From Nitrospirota bacterium (GTDB lineage: Bacteria; Nitrospirota; Nitrospiria; Nitrospirales; Nitrospiraceae): 10,340 bases of DNA. The DNA lies in NCBI GenBank assembly GCA_020028595.1, contig JAIBHQ010000012.1, forward strand, positions 1-10,340, written 5' to 3'. The notes beneath the pieces are model-generated. The model ran no database searches. It was not told the DNA's origin and worked only from the letters and a program-made list of their open reading frames with translations. The first letter of the stretch is position 1. Each line of letters opens with the position of its first letter. Of this stretch, positions 1 through 6,247 are shown in pieces. Both the position numbers and the translations under genes were made by a program.

Positions 1-326
1 TGCAAGACCGGCGTGACCGGCCGACCGCACTGTTGCGACAAGGCATCCACGATGTGCCGGACGAGCTCCACATCCAGCCCGGTGACGCGCGATCCTTCAT
101 CGGTCCAGATGGCGGGAAACACGAACGGGCGGAACGGCTCCACCGCCATTCCGACCTGCACGCGCTGCCGGCGGCAGATCGCGTCCAGCTCGTCGGTGGC
201 GACCGGGGCTACATACTGAAGCGCGTCATACACAAGACCGCAGCCTTGGAGCGACAATCCCGCCAGCGCCACGCAAAGCAACGCCCAGCGTGGAGTCGCG
301 CTCGCACCGGAATCCCGCCGGCTCAC
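1..326 (-). CDS. Lipoprotein with amino-acid-type periplasmic binding domain (SBP family 3), N-terminal part only
   Basis: I read about 108 codons on the minus strand from a GTG at 326-324; the gene runs off the left edge. The N-terminus has arginines at residues 3, 4 and 13, a hydrophobic stretch (residues 14-26) and a lipobox-like Leu-Gln-Gly-Cys with Cys29, so it should be a lipid-anchored exported protein. From about residue 55 it shows the start of an SBP_bac_3 (family 3 solute-binding) domain: a basic segment, then VQVGMAVE, PFVFP, and TGLDVELVRHIV, the typical first strand and helix of the fold. Family members bind amino acids or other small ligands for ABC import or sensing; the ligand cannot be told from this fragment. 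The GTG lies 2 nt after the stop of the upstream barrel gene, so it is probably translationally coupled; no good Shine-Dalgarno is seen near it. No ATG fits the signal peptide better. Family confidence is good, function unknown. Confidence 0.75.
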   Translation of the reverse strand, partial: MSRRDSGASATPRWALLCVALAGLSLQGCGLVYDALQYVAPVATDELDAICRRQRVQVGMAVEPFRPFVFPAIWTDEGSRVTGLDVELVRHIVDALSQQCGRPVTPVL

Positions 327-328
327 GG

Positions 329-943
329 TTAAAACCGAATCCCTGTCGTCATGACCCATTGCTGCGAGATGCCGTCCGCACCCTGAAAGTTGACTTGAAA
401 CTGGCTGTATTCAATTGCCACGTCGAGCGACACGCCGAACGCCAGCGGAAACCGCACGCCGACCTGGCCGCCGAGCAGATAGCCCGGACTGTTGGCGCCA
501 CGGCCCGGGACGATCCCGCCGGCAAGCAATCCCAGGTAGGGGACAGCGCGGTCTTCCAGCGGGCCGAAGAGGGCGTGCCGGAGCATCCGGCTGATCGGCT
601 TACCCTCAGGAAAATTGAGGACGTCGATAAAATTGTTCCAGCGTGGATTGACCATGATGGCATTCTGATCCGTCGTTATCCCCTGTTCCTGGGCATGGTA
701 ACTGAAATAGCGATACTGCCCGCGCACTTCCAGATTGCCGTAGCGCAGGGCCGTCAGACCGGCTTGAAGCGTGATTTCGCGATCGTCTGGTGCAAAGGTT
801 TGTTGGCGAAAGACCGCATCGAAGTTGATCGGCCTGACCGGAAGAATTTCCAGAGTCGCTTCCTGGGCGAGTGCCGTCGGTGCCCAGGCCAGCACACCGA
901 CCAGGGCTGTCAGAAGTCGGAAGAGGAATGCGGCAGTCATCAT
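329..943 (-). CDS. Predicted outer-membrane beta-barrel protein
   Basis: A 204-residue protein with a clear Sec signal peptide: hydrophobic residues 5-21 and an Ala-Leu-Ala cleavage site before Gln27. The mature part (about 178 residues) has no hydrophobic helix but alternating strands rich in Tyr, Phe, Gly and Val, such as LEVRGQYRYFSYH, GGQVGVRFPLAFGVSLDVAIEYSQF and a last strand ending in Gly-Ile-Arg-Phe. A C-terminal Phe closing the last strand is the usual BAM recognition signal of outer-membrane barrels. Size suits an eight-stranded barrel (OmpA/OmpX/PagP class), but I cannot assign a family. It lies between nirK and the lipoprotein gene, 69 nt after nirK behind a strong hairpin and 2 nt before the lipoprotein start, so a joint role in the envelope near nitrite reductase is possible but not shown. 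Two consecutive ATG codons (943 and 940) are equally plausible starts; no strong ribosome site is visible. Confidence 0.72.
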   Translation of the reverse strand: MMTAAFLFRLLTALVGVLAWAPTALAQEATLEILPVRPINFDAVFRQQTFAPDDREITLQAGLTALRYGNLEVRGQYRYFSYHAQEQGITTDQNAIMVNPRWNNFIDVLNFPEGKPISRMLRHALFGPLEDRAVPYLGLLAGGIVPGRGANSPGYLLGGQVGVRFPLAFGVSLDVAIEYSQFQVNFQGADGISQQWVMTTGIRF

Positions 944-954
944 GACAAATAACT

Positions 955-986
955 CGGCGGAGCCGATGAACTCACCGGCTCCGCCG
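955..986 (-). terminator. Strong hairpin between nirK and the barrel gene, possible terminator or attenuator
   Basis: Bases 955-965 and 976-986 are a perfect 11-bp GC-rich inverted repeat with a 10-nt loop. It begins 26 nt after the nirK stop in the direction of transcription. What follows on the minus strand (GAGTTATTTGTC) is only mildly T-rich, so it could be an intrinsic terminator of modest strength, partial read-through control, or a 3' mRNA-stabilising stem. The stem ends 11 nt before the barrel gene's start and would also cover its ribosome-binding region. The hairpin is certain from sequence; its role is inferred. Confidence 0.5.
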
Positions 987-1012
987 TATGCGCCTCACAA
1001 GGCTCTTCGAAA

Positions 1013-1957
1013 CTACTGCGCAGGCTTGGGAGCAATCTCCCACGGCACCATCGGCATCAATGGCGCCGGCTTGGCGTCCGGCGACGCCAATAGTACCGCA
1101 ATGGCTCCACGCAACGCACCAGTCAAAGAGTGGGTGACGAGCGGGTAGGCGCCGGCTGATTCCACCACCACATCGAACGTGGCCGCGCTGCCGGGACCGA
1201 CCACGTAGGTCTGGACGCCGTTCAACTTGTTGCTCGGATTCCCGCTCTCGTAGACATTGTCCCAAATCTCACCGATGGGGTGGAACGCCGAGAACTCGTT
1301 CGGCCCTGCGTTTACGAAGTAGATGCGGACCCGTTCACCCGGCTTGGCATCCAGTTTCCCGCCCCCGGTCACGAACGGATGATACTTGAAGATGCCCCCG
1401 TTGAAGATCACGTTGTCGAACTTCCGATCGAACATCGCCTGGACATCATCCGGGTTCTTGAAGAGTTCCGATTGAATCAGCACATACTCCCGGTCCGCCT
1501 TGGCCCAAGCCTTGGGATTCTTCGGATCGACAATAATGGCGCCGAACATGCCGCGAGCCACGTGCTGAATCATGGGTGGGGCTCCGCAGTGATAGAAAAA
1601 GATACCCGGCTTCCTGGCGATGAAGGTGTACTCGATGGTCTCGCCAGCGTTGATCGCCCGGTAATTCTTCAAAAAGTCGATCTCTGCCGCATGAAAATCC
1701 ATCGCGTGCGGATGCTTGTTGCTGGCTGGATTGCTCAGCTTGAACTTGACCGTATCGCCTTCGGTGACACGCACCACCGGTCCGGGAACCTGGCCGTTGA
1801 ATGTCCAGGCGGCATAGGTCGTACCTTCGCCATCTACCACCACGTCTTTCTCGACCGCCGTCATCTCGACCGTGTGTGTCTTGGCCGTGGCAGGGCTGGC
1901 GGTAAAGACCACTGCACATCCCGTGAGCAGCATAAACAATAGGGACACCGTTCTCAT
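1013..1957 (-). CDS. nirK: Periplasmic copper-containing nitrite reductase (NirK type)
   Basis: A 314-residue two-cupredoxin-domain protein expected to reduce nitrite to nitric oxide in the periplasm. The start at 1957 is chosen because AAGGAGG (1964-1970) lies at ideal spacing and a signal peptide follows, probably cut after Ala-Thr-Ala at 25; a Leu-Thr-Gly-Cys at 11-14 could be read as a lipobox but is less likely. Type 1 copper ligands by comparison with known NirK are His84, Cys124, His132 and Met137; type 2 ligands are His89, His123 and His276; the catalytic pair is Asp87 and His226. All are present. The Cys-x7-His spacing resembles the AniA (class II) type rather than Cys-x8-His of classical NirK. 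The usual DFHAATG is DFHAAEIDFLKNYR here, so it belongs to a divergent branch. A proline-rich tail (residues 292-314) follows domain 2. A Crp/Fnr gene and palindromic operator lie immediately upstream, pointing to regulation by nitrogen oxides or oxygen. A related two-domain multicopper oxidase is the alternative. Confidence 0.87.
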   Translation of the reverse strand: MRTVSLLFMLLTGCAVVFTASPATAKTHTVEMTAVEKDVVVDGEGTTYAAWTFNGQVPGPVVRVTEGDTVKFKLSNPASNKHPHAMDFHAAEIDFLKNYRAINAGETIEYTFIARKPGIFFYHCGAPPMIQHVARGMFGAIIVDPKNPKAWAKADREYVLIQSELFKNPDDVQAMFDRKFDNVIFNGGIFKYHPFVTGGGKLDAKPGERVRIYFVNAGPNEFSAFHPIGEIWDNVYESGNPSNKLNGVQTYVVGPGSAATFDVVVESAGAYPLVTHSLTGALRGAIAVLLASPDAKPAPLMPMVPWEIAPKPAQ

Positions 1958-2018
1958 TATGGGCCTCCTTGCGTGAGCGAGTTGAATAGGCCGCAAGGAT
2001 AGTGCAAACCGGTGCTGC

Positions 2019-2044
2019 AAAAACATGACCTACATCATGTTTTT
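2019..2044. promoter_or_regulatory. Perfect palindrome, candidate Crp/Fnr-family operator upstream of nirK
   Basis: Arms AAAAACATGA (2019-2028) and TCATGTTTTT (2035-2044) are exact reverse complements with a 6-nt spacer. The core ATGA-N6-TCAT has the same geometry as the Fnr/Dnr consensus TTGA-N6-TCAA, differing at the outer base. The centre is 2031.5. A weak -10-like CACTAT on the minus strand (1999-2004) would place the nirK start near 1992, so the site would be centred about 40 nt upstream, the usual position for a class II activator. The regulator gene ends 4 nt away. A terminator reading for the regulator gene is less likely because the stem core is AT-rich. Confidence 0.62.
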
Positions 2045-2048
2045 AAAA

Positions 2049-2768
2049 TTAGCCGGCGTGGGCTCGTTTTACGGCAATGCAGGGGACAGGGGTCGCAAGT
2101 TGCTGCAGCTTGGCAAGGTTTCGGATGATGAGCGACTTGGCGGTGCCGGACACAAGCTTTTCCCGCTTGAAGCGGCCCATGATGCGCGTAGCCGTTTCGA
2201 CTGTCATGCCGACCATATCGGCTAAATCCTGTCTGGTTAGACGAATCGTCAACCGCACATGGTTGCCTTCGCGAAGGCCGGCGCGATCCGCCAGTTTGAT
2301 CAGCAGCGCGGCCAGCCGCTGCTCGGCAGGATTCAAGGCCAGCACCTTGGCCGTTTCTTGAGCTTCTTGCAGGCGGGAACCGAGATACTGAATCACCTGG
2401 AGCGCTGCATCCGGGTTCCGGCGAAGCAACGCATAATACGCATCTTTGGTGAGGCTCAGAACGCTGACATCGCCCATCGGTTGGGCGCAGCCGGGATGCG
2501 CCCCATTGTTCAGGACTGCGGCATCGCAGCAGAAGAGATCGCCGGGCATCAATACTTTTAGCGTGACCTGCTTTCCCTCAGACGACGTCTTCACGCATTT
2601 GACCGTCCCAGCCTTCAGGATGTGGAAGCAACTGGCGGGATCACCCTCGCGAAAGATAAATTCATCTTTTCGATAATGGGTCTCCACGATTTCGTCGGCG
2701 ACCTTGCGGCGCTCGCGATCGCTCAAATGCTCGAAGAGAGGGATTTTTGAGAGCGGATCGGGCTTCAT
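2049..2768 (-). CDS. Crp/Fnr-family transcriptional regulator (Dnr/Fnr-like, no Fnr Fe-S cysteines)
   Basis: A 239-residue regulator. Residues about 10-115 form the cyclic-nucleotide-binding-like beta roll (FREGDPASCFHILKAG and a PGDLF turn near 75-79); the Arg-Ser pair that binds cAMP in Crp is not seen at the phosphate-binding loop. A long dimer helix follows (about 118-150) and a Crp-type winged helix-turn-helix at about 177-200. The recognition helix reads V190-E191-T192-A193-T194-R195, aligning with Fnr Val208, Glu209, Ser212 and Arg213, so a Fnr-like half-site is expected, with Thr for Ser212. There is no N-terminal cysteine cluster (cysteines are at 47, 58, 80, 81, 94 and near the C-terminus), which argues against oxygen sensing by Fnr-type [4Fe-4S] and for a Dnr/NnrR-like nitric-oxide or redox sensor. 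It starts 9 nt after the transketolase stop, so it is probably cotranscribed, and ends 4 nt before the palindrome that likely controls nirK. Confidence 0.88.
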   Translation of the reverse strand: MKPDPLSKIPLFEHLSDRERRKVADEIVETHYRKDEFIFREGDPASCFHILKAGTVKCVKTSSEGKQVTLKVLMPGDLFCCDAAVLNNGAHPGCAQPMGDVSVLSLTKDAYYALLRRNPDAALQVIQYLGSRLQEAQETAKVLALNPAEQRLAALLIKLADRAGLREGNHVRLTIRLTRQDLADMVGMTVETATRIMGRFKREKLVSGTAKSLIIRNLAKLQQLATPVPCIAVKRAHAG

Positions 2769-2777
2769 GGATATCGC

Positions 2778-4634
2778 CTAGAGCGACTTCTTGACCGTAT
2801 CGATGATCGCACGCGCGCTGAGCCCGAAATGATCAACGAGTTCGTCGGGCTTCCCGCTGTGCGGAATCTCGCGCACCGCCATCTTCTGAACCCGCACGCC
2901 TTCGCTCCCGACGGCTCCCAGCACCGCATCGCCAAGTCCGCCATGCGCATAATGATCCTCGACCGTGAGAATCCGGTTCTTCGTGGCTCGCGCGCTCTCC
3001 AGCAAAGTCAGGCGGTCGATCGGCGCCACGCTGTAGAGATCGACGACACGAACGGGGATGCCGGCGGATTTCAACTGCTCATGGGCCTTCAGGGCCTCGA
3101 ACAGCGTCACGCCCGCGGCCACAATCGTGAGTTGGTCGGACGCGCTCTGGCGAAGCACCTTGCACCCGCCGATCTTGAACGTTTCGTCGTGACCGTAGAG
3201 AACCGGCGACTTGGGCCGGCCGGCACGAATGTACACCATGCCGCGATGGGCCGCCGCAGTCTCCACGAGTCTATAGGCGCACACGGCGTCCGACGGGTAC
3301 AGCACGACCACGCCCGGCTGCGCAGCCATCATCGCGATGTCCTCCAGCCCCATCTGCGACGGCCCGTCCTCGCCGATGCTGACGCCGACGTGCGTCCCGA
3401 CTAATTTGATGTTGGATTGGCTGATCGCTGCCATCCGGATGAAGTCATAGGCCCTGGTCAGAAAGGCCGCGAAGGTCGCCACGAAGGGAACCTTGCCGGT
3501 CGCAGCCAGGCCGATCGCCGCGCCGATCATGTTCTGCTCGGCGATGAAATTCTCGAAAAATCGATCGGGGAATTGCTTGCCGAATTTGTCCGTAAAGGTG
3601 GAATTCTTGACATCGGCATCGAGTGCGACGACGGATGGGTTCGCCTCGCCAAGTGTCGCGAGGGCGGCGCCGAACGCCTCACGCGTAGCCACCATGTCGC
3701 CCAGCTTGTAGGCGGGGGGAGCCATGGGTTTCGCCGGCTTGACGCTCCTCGAAGGCGCCGCAGGGATCTTGAATGTTGCGACCGCCGTGGTCGGCTTGAT
3801 CTGCCGCATCAATGCGTCGATTGCCTTTTGCGATTCTTCGCCCTTCTTCAAGGCCTTGCCGTGCCAATCGGCCTTGTTTTCCGCGAATGCAATCCCTTTG
3901 CCCTTGAACGTCTTCGCCAGCAGGACGGTCGGCCGGCCTTTGGTTTTGGCCGCAGCGGCAAAGGCTTTCAGCATCGCCGCATGGTTGTGGCCGTCCACCA
4001 CGATCGCGTTCCAGCCGAATCCGGCCCAGCGCGATTTGTAGGCCGTCATGTCGTGCTGCAGCATCGTCGGATCGCTCTGTCCCAGCCGGTTCACGTCCAC
4101 GATCGCGCACAGATTATCGAGCGTGAACTGGCGCGCCAGTTCGACGGCTTCCCACACGGACCCTTCCACGGACTCGCCGTCGCCCATCAGCACATAGGTG
4201 CGGTAACCGGTCTTCTCGATTTTTTTTGCATTCAACGCCAACCCGACACCGGCAGCCAGCCCCTGGCCGAGCGAACCCGTCGCCACGTCCACGAAGGGAA
4301 GGCGGGGGGTGGGATGGCCTTCGAGGTCCGACTTCAATGTCCGCAGTTTGGTCAGCTCGCGCGGATCGAATAAGCCGGCTTCCGCCCAGGCGGCGTAGAG
4401 CAGGGGCGCGGCATGGCCTTTGGAGAGCACGAAGCGGTCATTATTGGGATTGCGCGGGTTCTTGGGGTCGTATCGCATGACGGAGAAAAACAACGCGGCC
4501 ACGATATCGGCCGCGGAACAGCAACTGGTCGGATGGCCGGTTCCGGACTCCGACGTGGCACGAATACTTTCGATTCGAAGCGTCGTCGCTTTATTTCGCA
4601 GCAGAGTGATCAGGGAAGCATTCGCTGAAGCCAT
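2778..4634 (-). CDS. tkt: Transketolase, short animal-type, full length
   Basis: A 618-residue thiamine-diphosphate enzyme that transfers two-carbon ketol units in the non-oxidative pentose phosphate pathway or Calvin-type carbon rearrangements, in the cytoplasm. Visible motifs are GTGHP with His34, SKGH at 71-74, TGSLGQG at 119-125, the cofactor motif GDGESVEGSVWEA from 151 with metal ligand Asn182, DWHGKAL with His258, catalytic Glu366 in AEQNMIGAA, and GEDGPSQMGLED from 421. Length and the GEDGPSQM motif match the shorter transketolases of animals and many bacteria and archaea rather than the roughly 660-residue E. coli type. Both halves are joined in one chain by a Lys/Pro/Ala-rich linker (about 281-310), unlike the split TktA/TktB pairs of some lineages. 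The start is supported by AAAGGAG (4640-4646). The Crp/Fnr gene follows directly; a functional link between them is not evident. Confidence 0.93.
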   Translation of the reverse strand: MASANASLITLLRNKATTLRIESIRATSESGTGHPTSCCSAADIVAALFFSVMRYDPKNPRNPNNDRFVLSKGHAAPLLYAAWAEAGLFDPRELTKLRTLKSDLEGHPTPRLPFVDVATGSLGQGLAAGVGLALNAKKIEKTGYRTYVLMGDGESVEGSVWEAVELARQFTLDNLCAIVDVNRLGQSDPTMLQHDMTAYKSRWAGFGWNAIVVDGHNHAAMLKAFAAAAKTKGRPTVLLAKTFKGKGIAFAENKADWHGKALKKGEESQKAIDALMRQIKPTTAVATFKIPAAPSRSVKPAKPMAPPAYKLGDMVATREAFGAALATLGEANPSVVALDADVKNSTFTDKFGKQFPDRFFENFIAEQNMIGAAIGLAATGKVPFVATFAAFLTRAYDFIRMAAISQSNIKLVGTHVGVSIGEDGPSQMGLEDIAMMAAQPGVVVLYPSDAVCAYRLVETAAAHRGMVYIRAGRPKSPVLYGHDETFKIGGCKVLRQSASDQLTIVAAGVTLFEALKAHEQLKSAGIPVRVVDLYSVAPIDRLTLLESARATKNRILTVEDHYAHGGLGDAVLGAVGSEGVRVQKMAVREIPHSGKPDELVDHFGLSARAIIDTVKKSL

Positions 4635-4686
4635 CGAGTCTCCTTTGAGATTGAACGGACGCCGGGCGGAGTGTGTGATGCGGGGG

Positions 4687-4716
4687 AGCCTAGCAAAGGC
4701 GCACGGAGGGAGTCAA
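4687..4716 (-). promoter_or_regulatory. Candidate sigma70-type promoter of transketolase
   Basis: On the minus strand TTGACT (4716-4711, five of six consensus bases) is followed after 18 nt by TAGGCT (4692-4687). This predicts a start near 4680 and a leader of about 46 nt. The same layout, TTGACA-18-TAGCTT, is seen before glyQ. A 10-bp palindrome (4721-4730) lies just upstream of the -35. The -10 is weak. Confidence 0.4.
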
Positions 4717-4777
4717 TGAGCGGAATTCCGGAAAACCCCTGGCACGAAGTGCATGCCGAACCGCGGGCGAGGCAAGC

Positions 4778-5617
4778 CTACTGTCGCCGGTGCGCTCGAA
4801 AAAACTGATAGAGAAAATAGGCATTGAGCGCCACAACCGCTGCAAAAAGCGCGTAGGCCGCTTCGGCGGAAGCCAGCTGCAGCTCCACGAGCACCCGCGA
4901 CAAGCCGAAGCCGACGATGACCACATCGAAGCTCATGCACACCCGCCTGAACGTCTCCGGTTCCATCCAGCGAATGAGATAGCTCCCGAGTGGAATGCCG
5001 AGCAGCACGCTTGGAACGATGTAGGGGATGATGTCCATGCTGCCGGCGCTGTAGAGCCCGATGAAAAAATAGGCGACGGCCGTCAGGGAGGATTCTGCGG
5101 TGCGGATGACGCTGAGCGCCGCCCGGAAATCCTGCTTGGCATAGCCCTGATTGTTGAAGAGCAGGGCCAGTGGAGGACCCGAAATGGTCGTCACGGAATA
5201 GAGCACGCCGATGCCCGTTCCGAACGGCACCCCGATGGCTTTCTCGGCGCGGATAGGCCTCCTGATGCCCGCTGTCTGCAGAAGAATCAGCGGCAGGAGC
5301 GTGACGTACGTGAGAAACTTGGCCCACCCCGGCTGAACCAGGGACAGCAGATAGCTGCCGACCCCCACGCCGATCAGCACGCCGAACAGCATGGGCAATA
5401 CCCGTTTCCAGATGTGCGGCACACTGTGCCGGTTGATCAACAGCACATAGCTGTTGATCACCAGCTCCACCAGCACCAGGGCCGGGTTCAGAATTCTGTT
5501 CGTATAAAAAAGCAGCGCGACCGGAACGGTGATGGAGGAAAAACCGTACCCCAATGCTCCGTTGACCGTGGCAGCCAGAAACGTAATCGAGATCAGAACG
5601 AGCAGATCCGTGCTCAT
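4778..5617 (-). CDS. TSUP (TauE/SafE, DUF81) family membrane permease
   Basis: A 279-residue integral inner-membrane protein with about seven to eight hydrophobic segments across its whole length. It shows the two-fold repeat of the TSUP family: the first glycine-rich motif is NGALGYGFSSITVP (19-32), the second is VPFGTGIGVLYS followed by ISGPP (130-149), each leading a group of helices. The family exports or imports sulfur compounds and organic anions such as sulfite, sulfoacetate or thiosulfate; this member's substrate cannot be told. The start codon overlaps the stop of the Rrf2 regulator by ATGA, so the two are translationally coupled and probably form a regulator-transporter pair. A longer frame over the same bases lacks membrane segments and is not the gene. 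About 140 nt without a gene separate it from transketolase; this holds the transketolase promoter, and I see no convincing terminator for the permease. Confidence 0.9.
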   Translation of the reverse strand: MSTDLLVLISITFLAATVNGALGYGFSSITVPVALLFYTNRILNPALVLVELVINSYVLLINRHSVPHIWKRVLPMLFGVLIGVGVGSYLLSLVQPGWAKFLTYVTLLPLILLQTAGIRRPIRAEKAIGVPFGTGIGVLYSVTTISGPPLALLFNNQGYAKQDFRAALSVIRTAESSLTAVAYFFIGLYSAGSMDIIPYIVPSVLLGIPLGSYLIRWMEPETFRRVCMSFDVVIVGFGLSRVLVELQLASAEAAYALFAAVVALNAYFLYQFFRAHRRQ

Positions 5618-6054
5618 GAAGCCCGCTTTCCGGATCCAGCCGCAAAGTCACTGAGCGTGTAATTGTCGAGAATGTCGGCGATGGCGTTGCGGACTCCCAG
5701 CATCACGTGCTGAATCGGACAGTTTCTGGTATCCGCATGCGGGCAATCTTTGCATTTCTGGTAGGCCGTCTTGCTCACGCATCCGATCGGAGCGAGGGGC
5801 CCGTCGAGAATCCGGATAACCTGTCCGAGCGTGATCGAGTCCGGAGACTTCAGCAGACTGTACCCGCCACCGACGCCTCGCCGGCTGGCAAGCAGTCCCG
5901 CGTTCTTCAAGGTCAGGAGAATCTGTTCGAGAAATTCGACGGGAATATTCTGCCGCCGTCCGATCTCATGCCGCTGGAGCAGTTTGCGATTGTACTGCTC
6001 CGTCAGCTCGATCAGCGCGCGCAGGGCATATTCGCTTTTCTTCGAGAATCTCAT
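5614..6054 (-). CDS. Rrf2-family transcriptional regulator with four-cysteine cluster
   Basis: A 146-residue regulator of the IscR/NsrR/CymR superfamily. The winged helix-turn-helix spans about 1-70, opening with MRFSKKSEYALRAL, with the recognition region IPVEFLEQILLTLKNAGL (37-54) and the wing SRRGVGGGYSL (57-66). Cysteines at 92, 101, 104 and 112 (C-x8-C-x2-C-x7-C) fall where IscR and NsrR hold their iron-sulfur cluster (Cys92, 98, 104 in IscR), but with different spacing and one more cysteine. An Fe-S, metal or thiol redox sensor is a fair inference. Its coupling by ATGA to a TSUP permease suggests it controls sulfur-compound transport, as CymR-like members do in other bacteria. No Shine-Dalgarno precedes the ATG at 6054, and a near-consensus -10 abuts it, so the message may be leaderless. 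Which signal it senses is not known from sequence. Confidence 0.9.
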   Translation of the reverse strand: MRFSKKSEYALRALIELTEQYNRKLLQRHEIGRRQNIPVEFLEQILLTLKNAGLLASRRGVGGGYSLLKSPDSITLGQVIRILDGPLAPIGCVSKTAYQKCKDCPHADTRNCPIQHVMLGVRNAIADILDNYTLSDFAAGSGKRAS

Positions 6055-6059
6055 CGTCT

Positions 6060-6094
6060 ATTGTAAACAGAGTTACTAAACTATTCGGACAATA
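6060..6094 (-). promoter_or_regulatory. Promoter/operator region of the Rrf2 gene
   Basis: Minus-strand TACAAT (6065-6060), five of six matches to the -10 consensus, ends 5 nt before the ATG. No -35 is found at normal spacing. The flanking AT-rich island contains an inverted repeat TATTGT (6059-6064) / ACAATA (6089-6094) and a shorter AGTT-ACTA-AACT palindrome (6071-6082), which overlap the promoter and are candidate autoregulatory sites. All assignments are by eye. Confidence 0.4.
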
Positions 6095-6217
6095 AGGGAT
6101 GCGGGGGTCGTCCGTCAAGTCATTCCCCGACATTGCGAAACAGAAAAAACGAAGACCTTTTCTGCCTCAAGCGTCTTCAAGTAGGCGAAATCGCCGCGTG
6201 AAGCACTTCGCTGCGCC

Positions 6218-6247
6218 TTGACAGTTGCGCGCAATTCTTGTTAGCTT
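6218..6247 (+). promoter_or_regulatory. Candidate promoter of glyQ within the 247-nt divergent intergenic region
   Basis: TTGACA (6218-6223, perfect -35) is followed after 18 nt by TAGCTT (6242-6247), predicting a start near 6254 and a leader of about 48 nt. The rest of the intergenic region (6055-6217) holds the Rrf2 promoter and a loose inverted repeat GAAGAC/GTCTTC (6151-6178). I see no T-box, glycine riboswitch or small RNA. Confidence 0.45.

Noticed and set aside
290..952. Plus-strand open frame of 220 codons opposite the barrel gene
   Set aside because: It is antisense to a protein with a clear signal peptide and barrel pattern, and its product is rich in His/Arg/Gln with no domain, as expected of a GC-rich shadow frame.
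1958..2026. Upstream ATG at 2026 extending nirK by 23 residues
   Set aside because: It lies inside the palindrome, lacks a ribosome site, and would bury the signal peptide; the ATG at 1957 has AAGGAGG at good spacing.
2019..2051. Palindrome read as an intrinsic terminator of the Crp/Fnr gene
   Set aside because: Although it has T/A runs at its ends, the stem has only two GC pairs in each arm; operator geometry and position before nirK fit better. A dual role cannot be excluded.
4721..4730. Ten-base palindrome CGGAATTCCG just upstream of the transketolase -35
   Set aside because: A spacerless 10-bp palindrome occurs easily by chance, and nothing nearby identifies a protein that would read it.
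4741..4757. Weak hairpin with a short T-run after the TSUP gene, considered as its terminator
   Set aside because: The stem is only four base pairs (GCAC/GTGC or GGCA/TGCC) and the T-run of four is displaced; too weak to annotate.
4713..5651. Minus-strand frame of 312 codons overlapping the TSUP permease
   Set aside because: Its translation lacks transmembrane segments and family motifs; the 279-codon frame has the complete TSUP pattern and couples to the Rrf2 stop.
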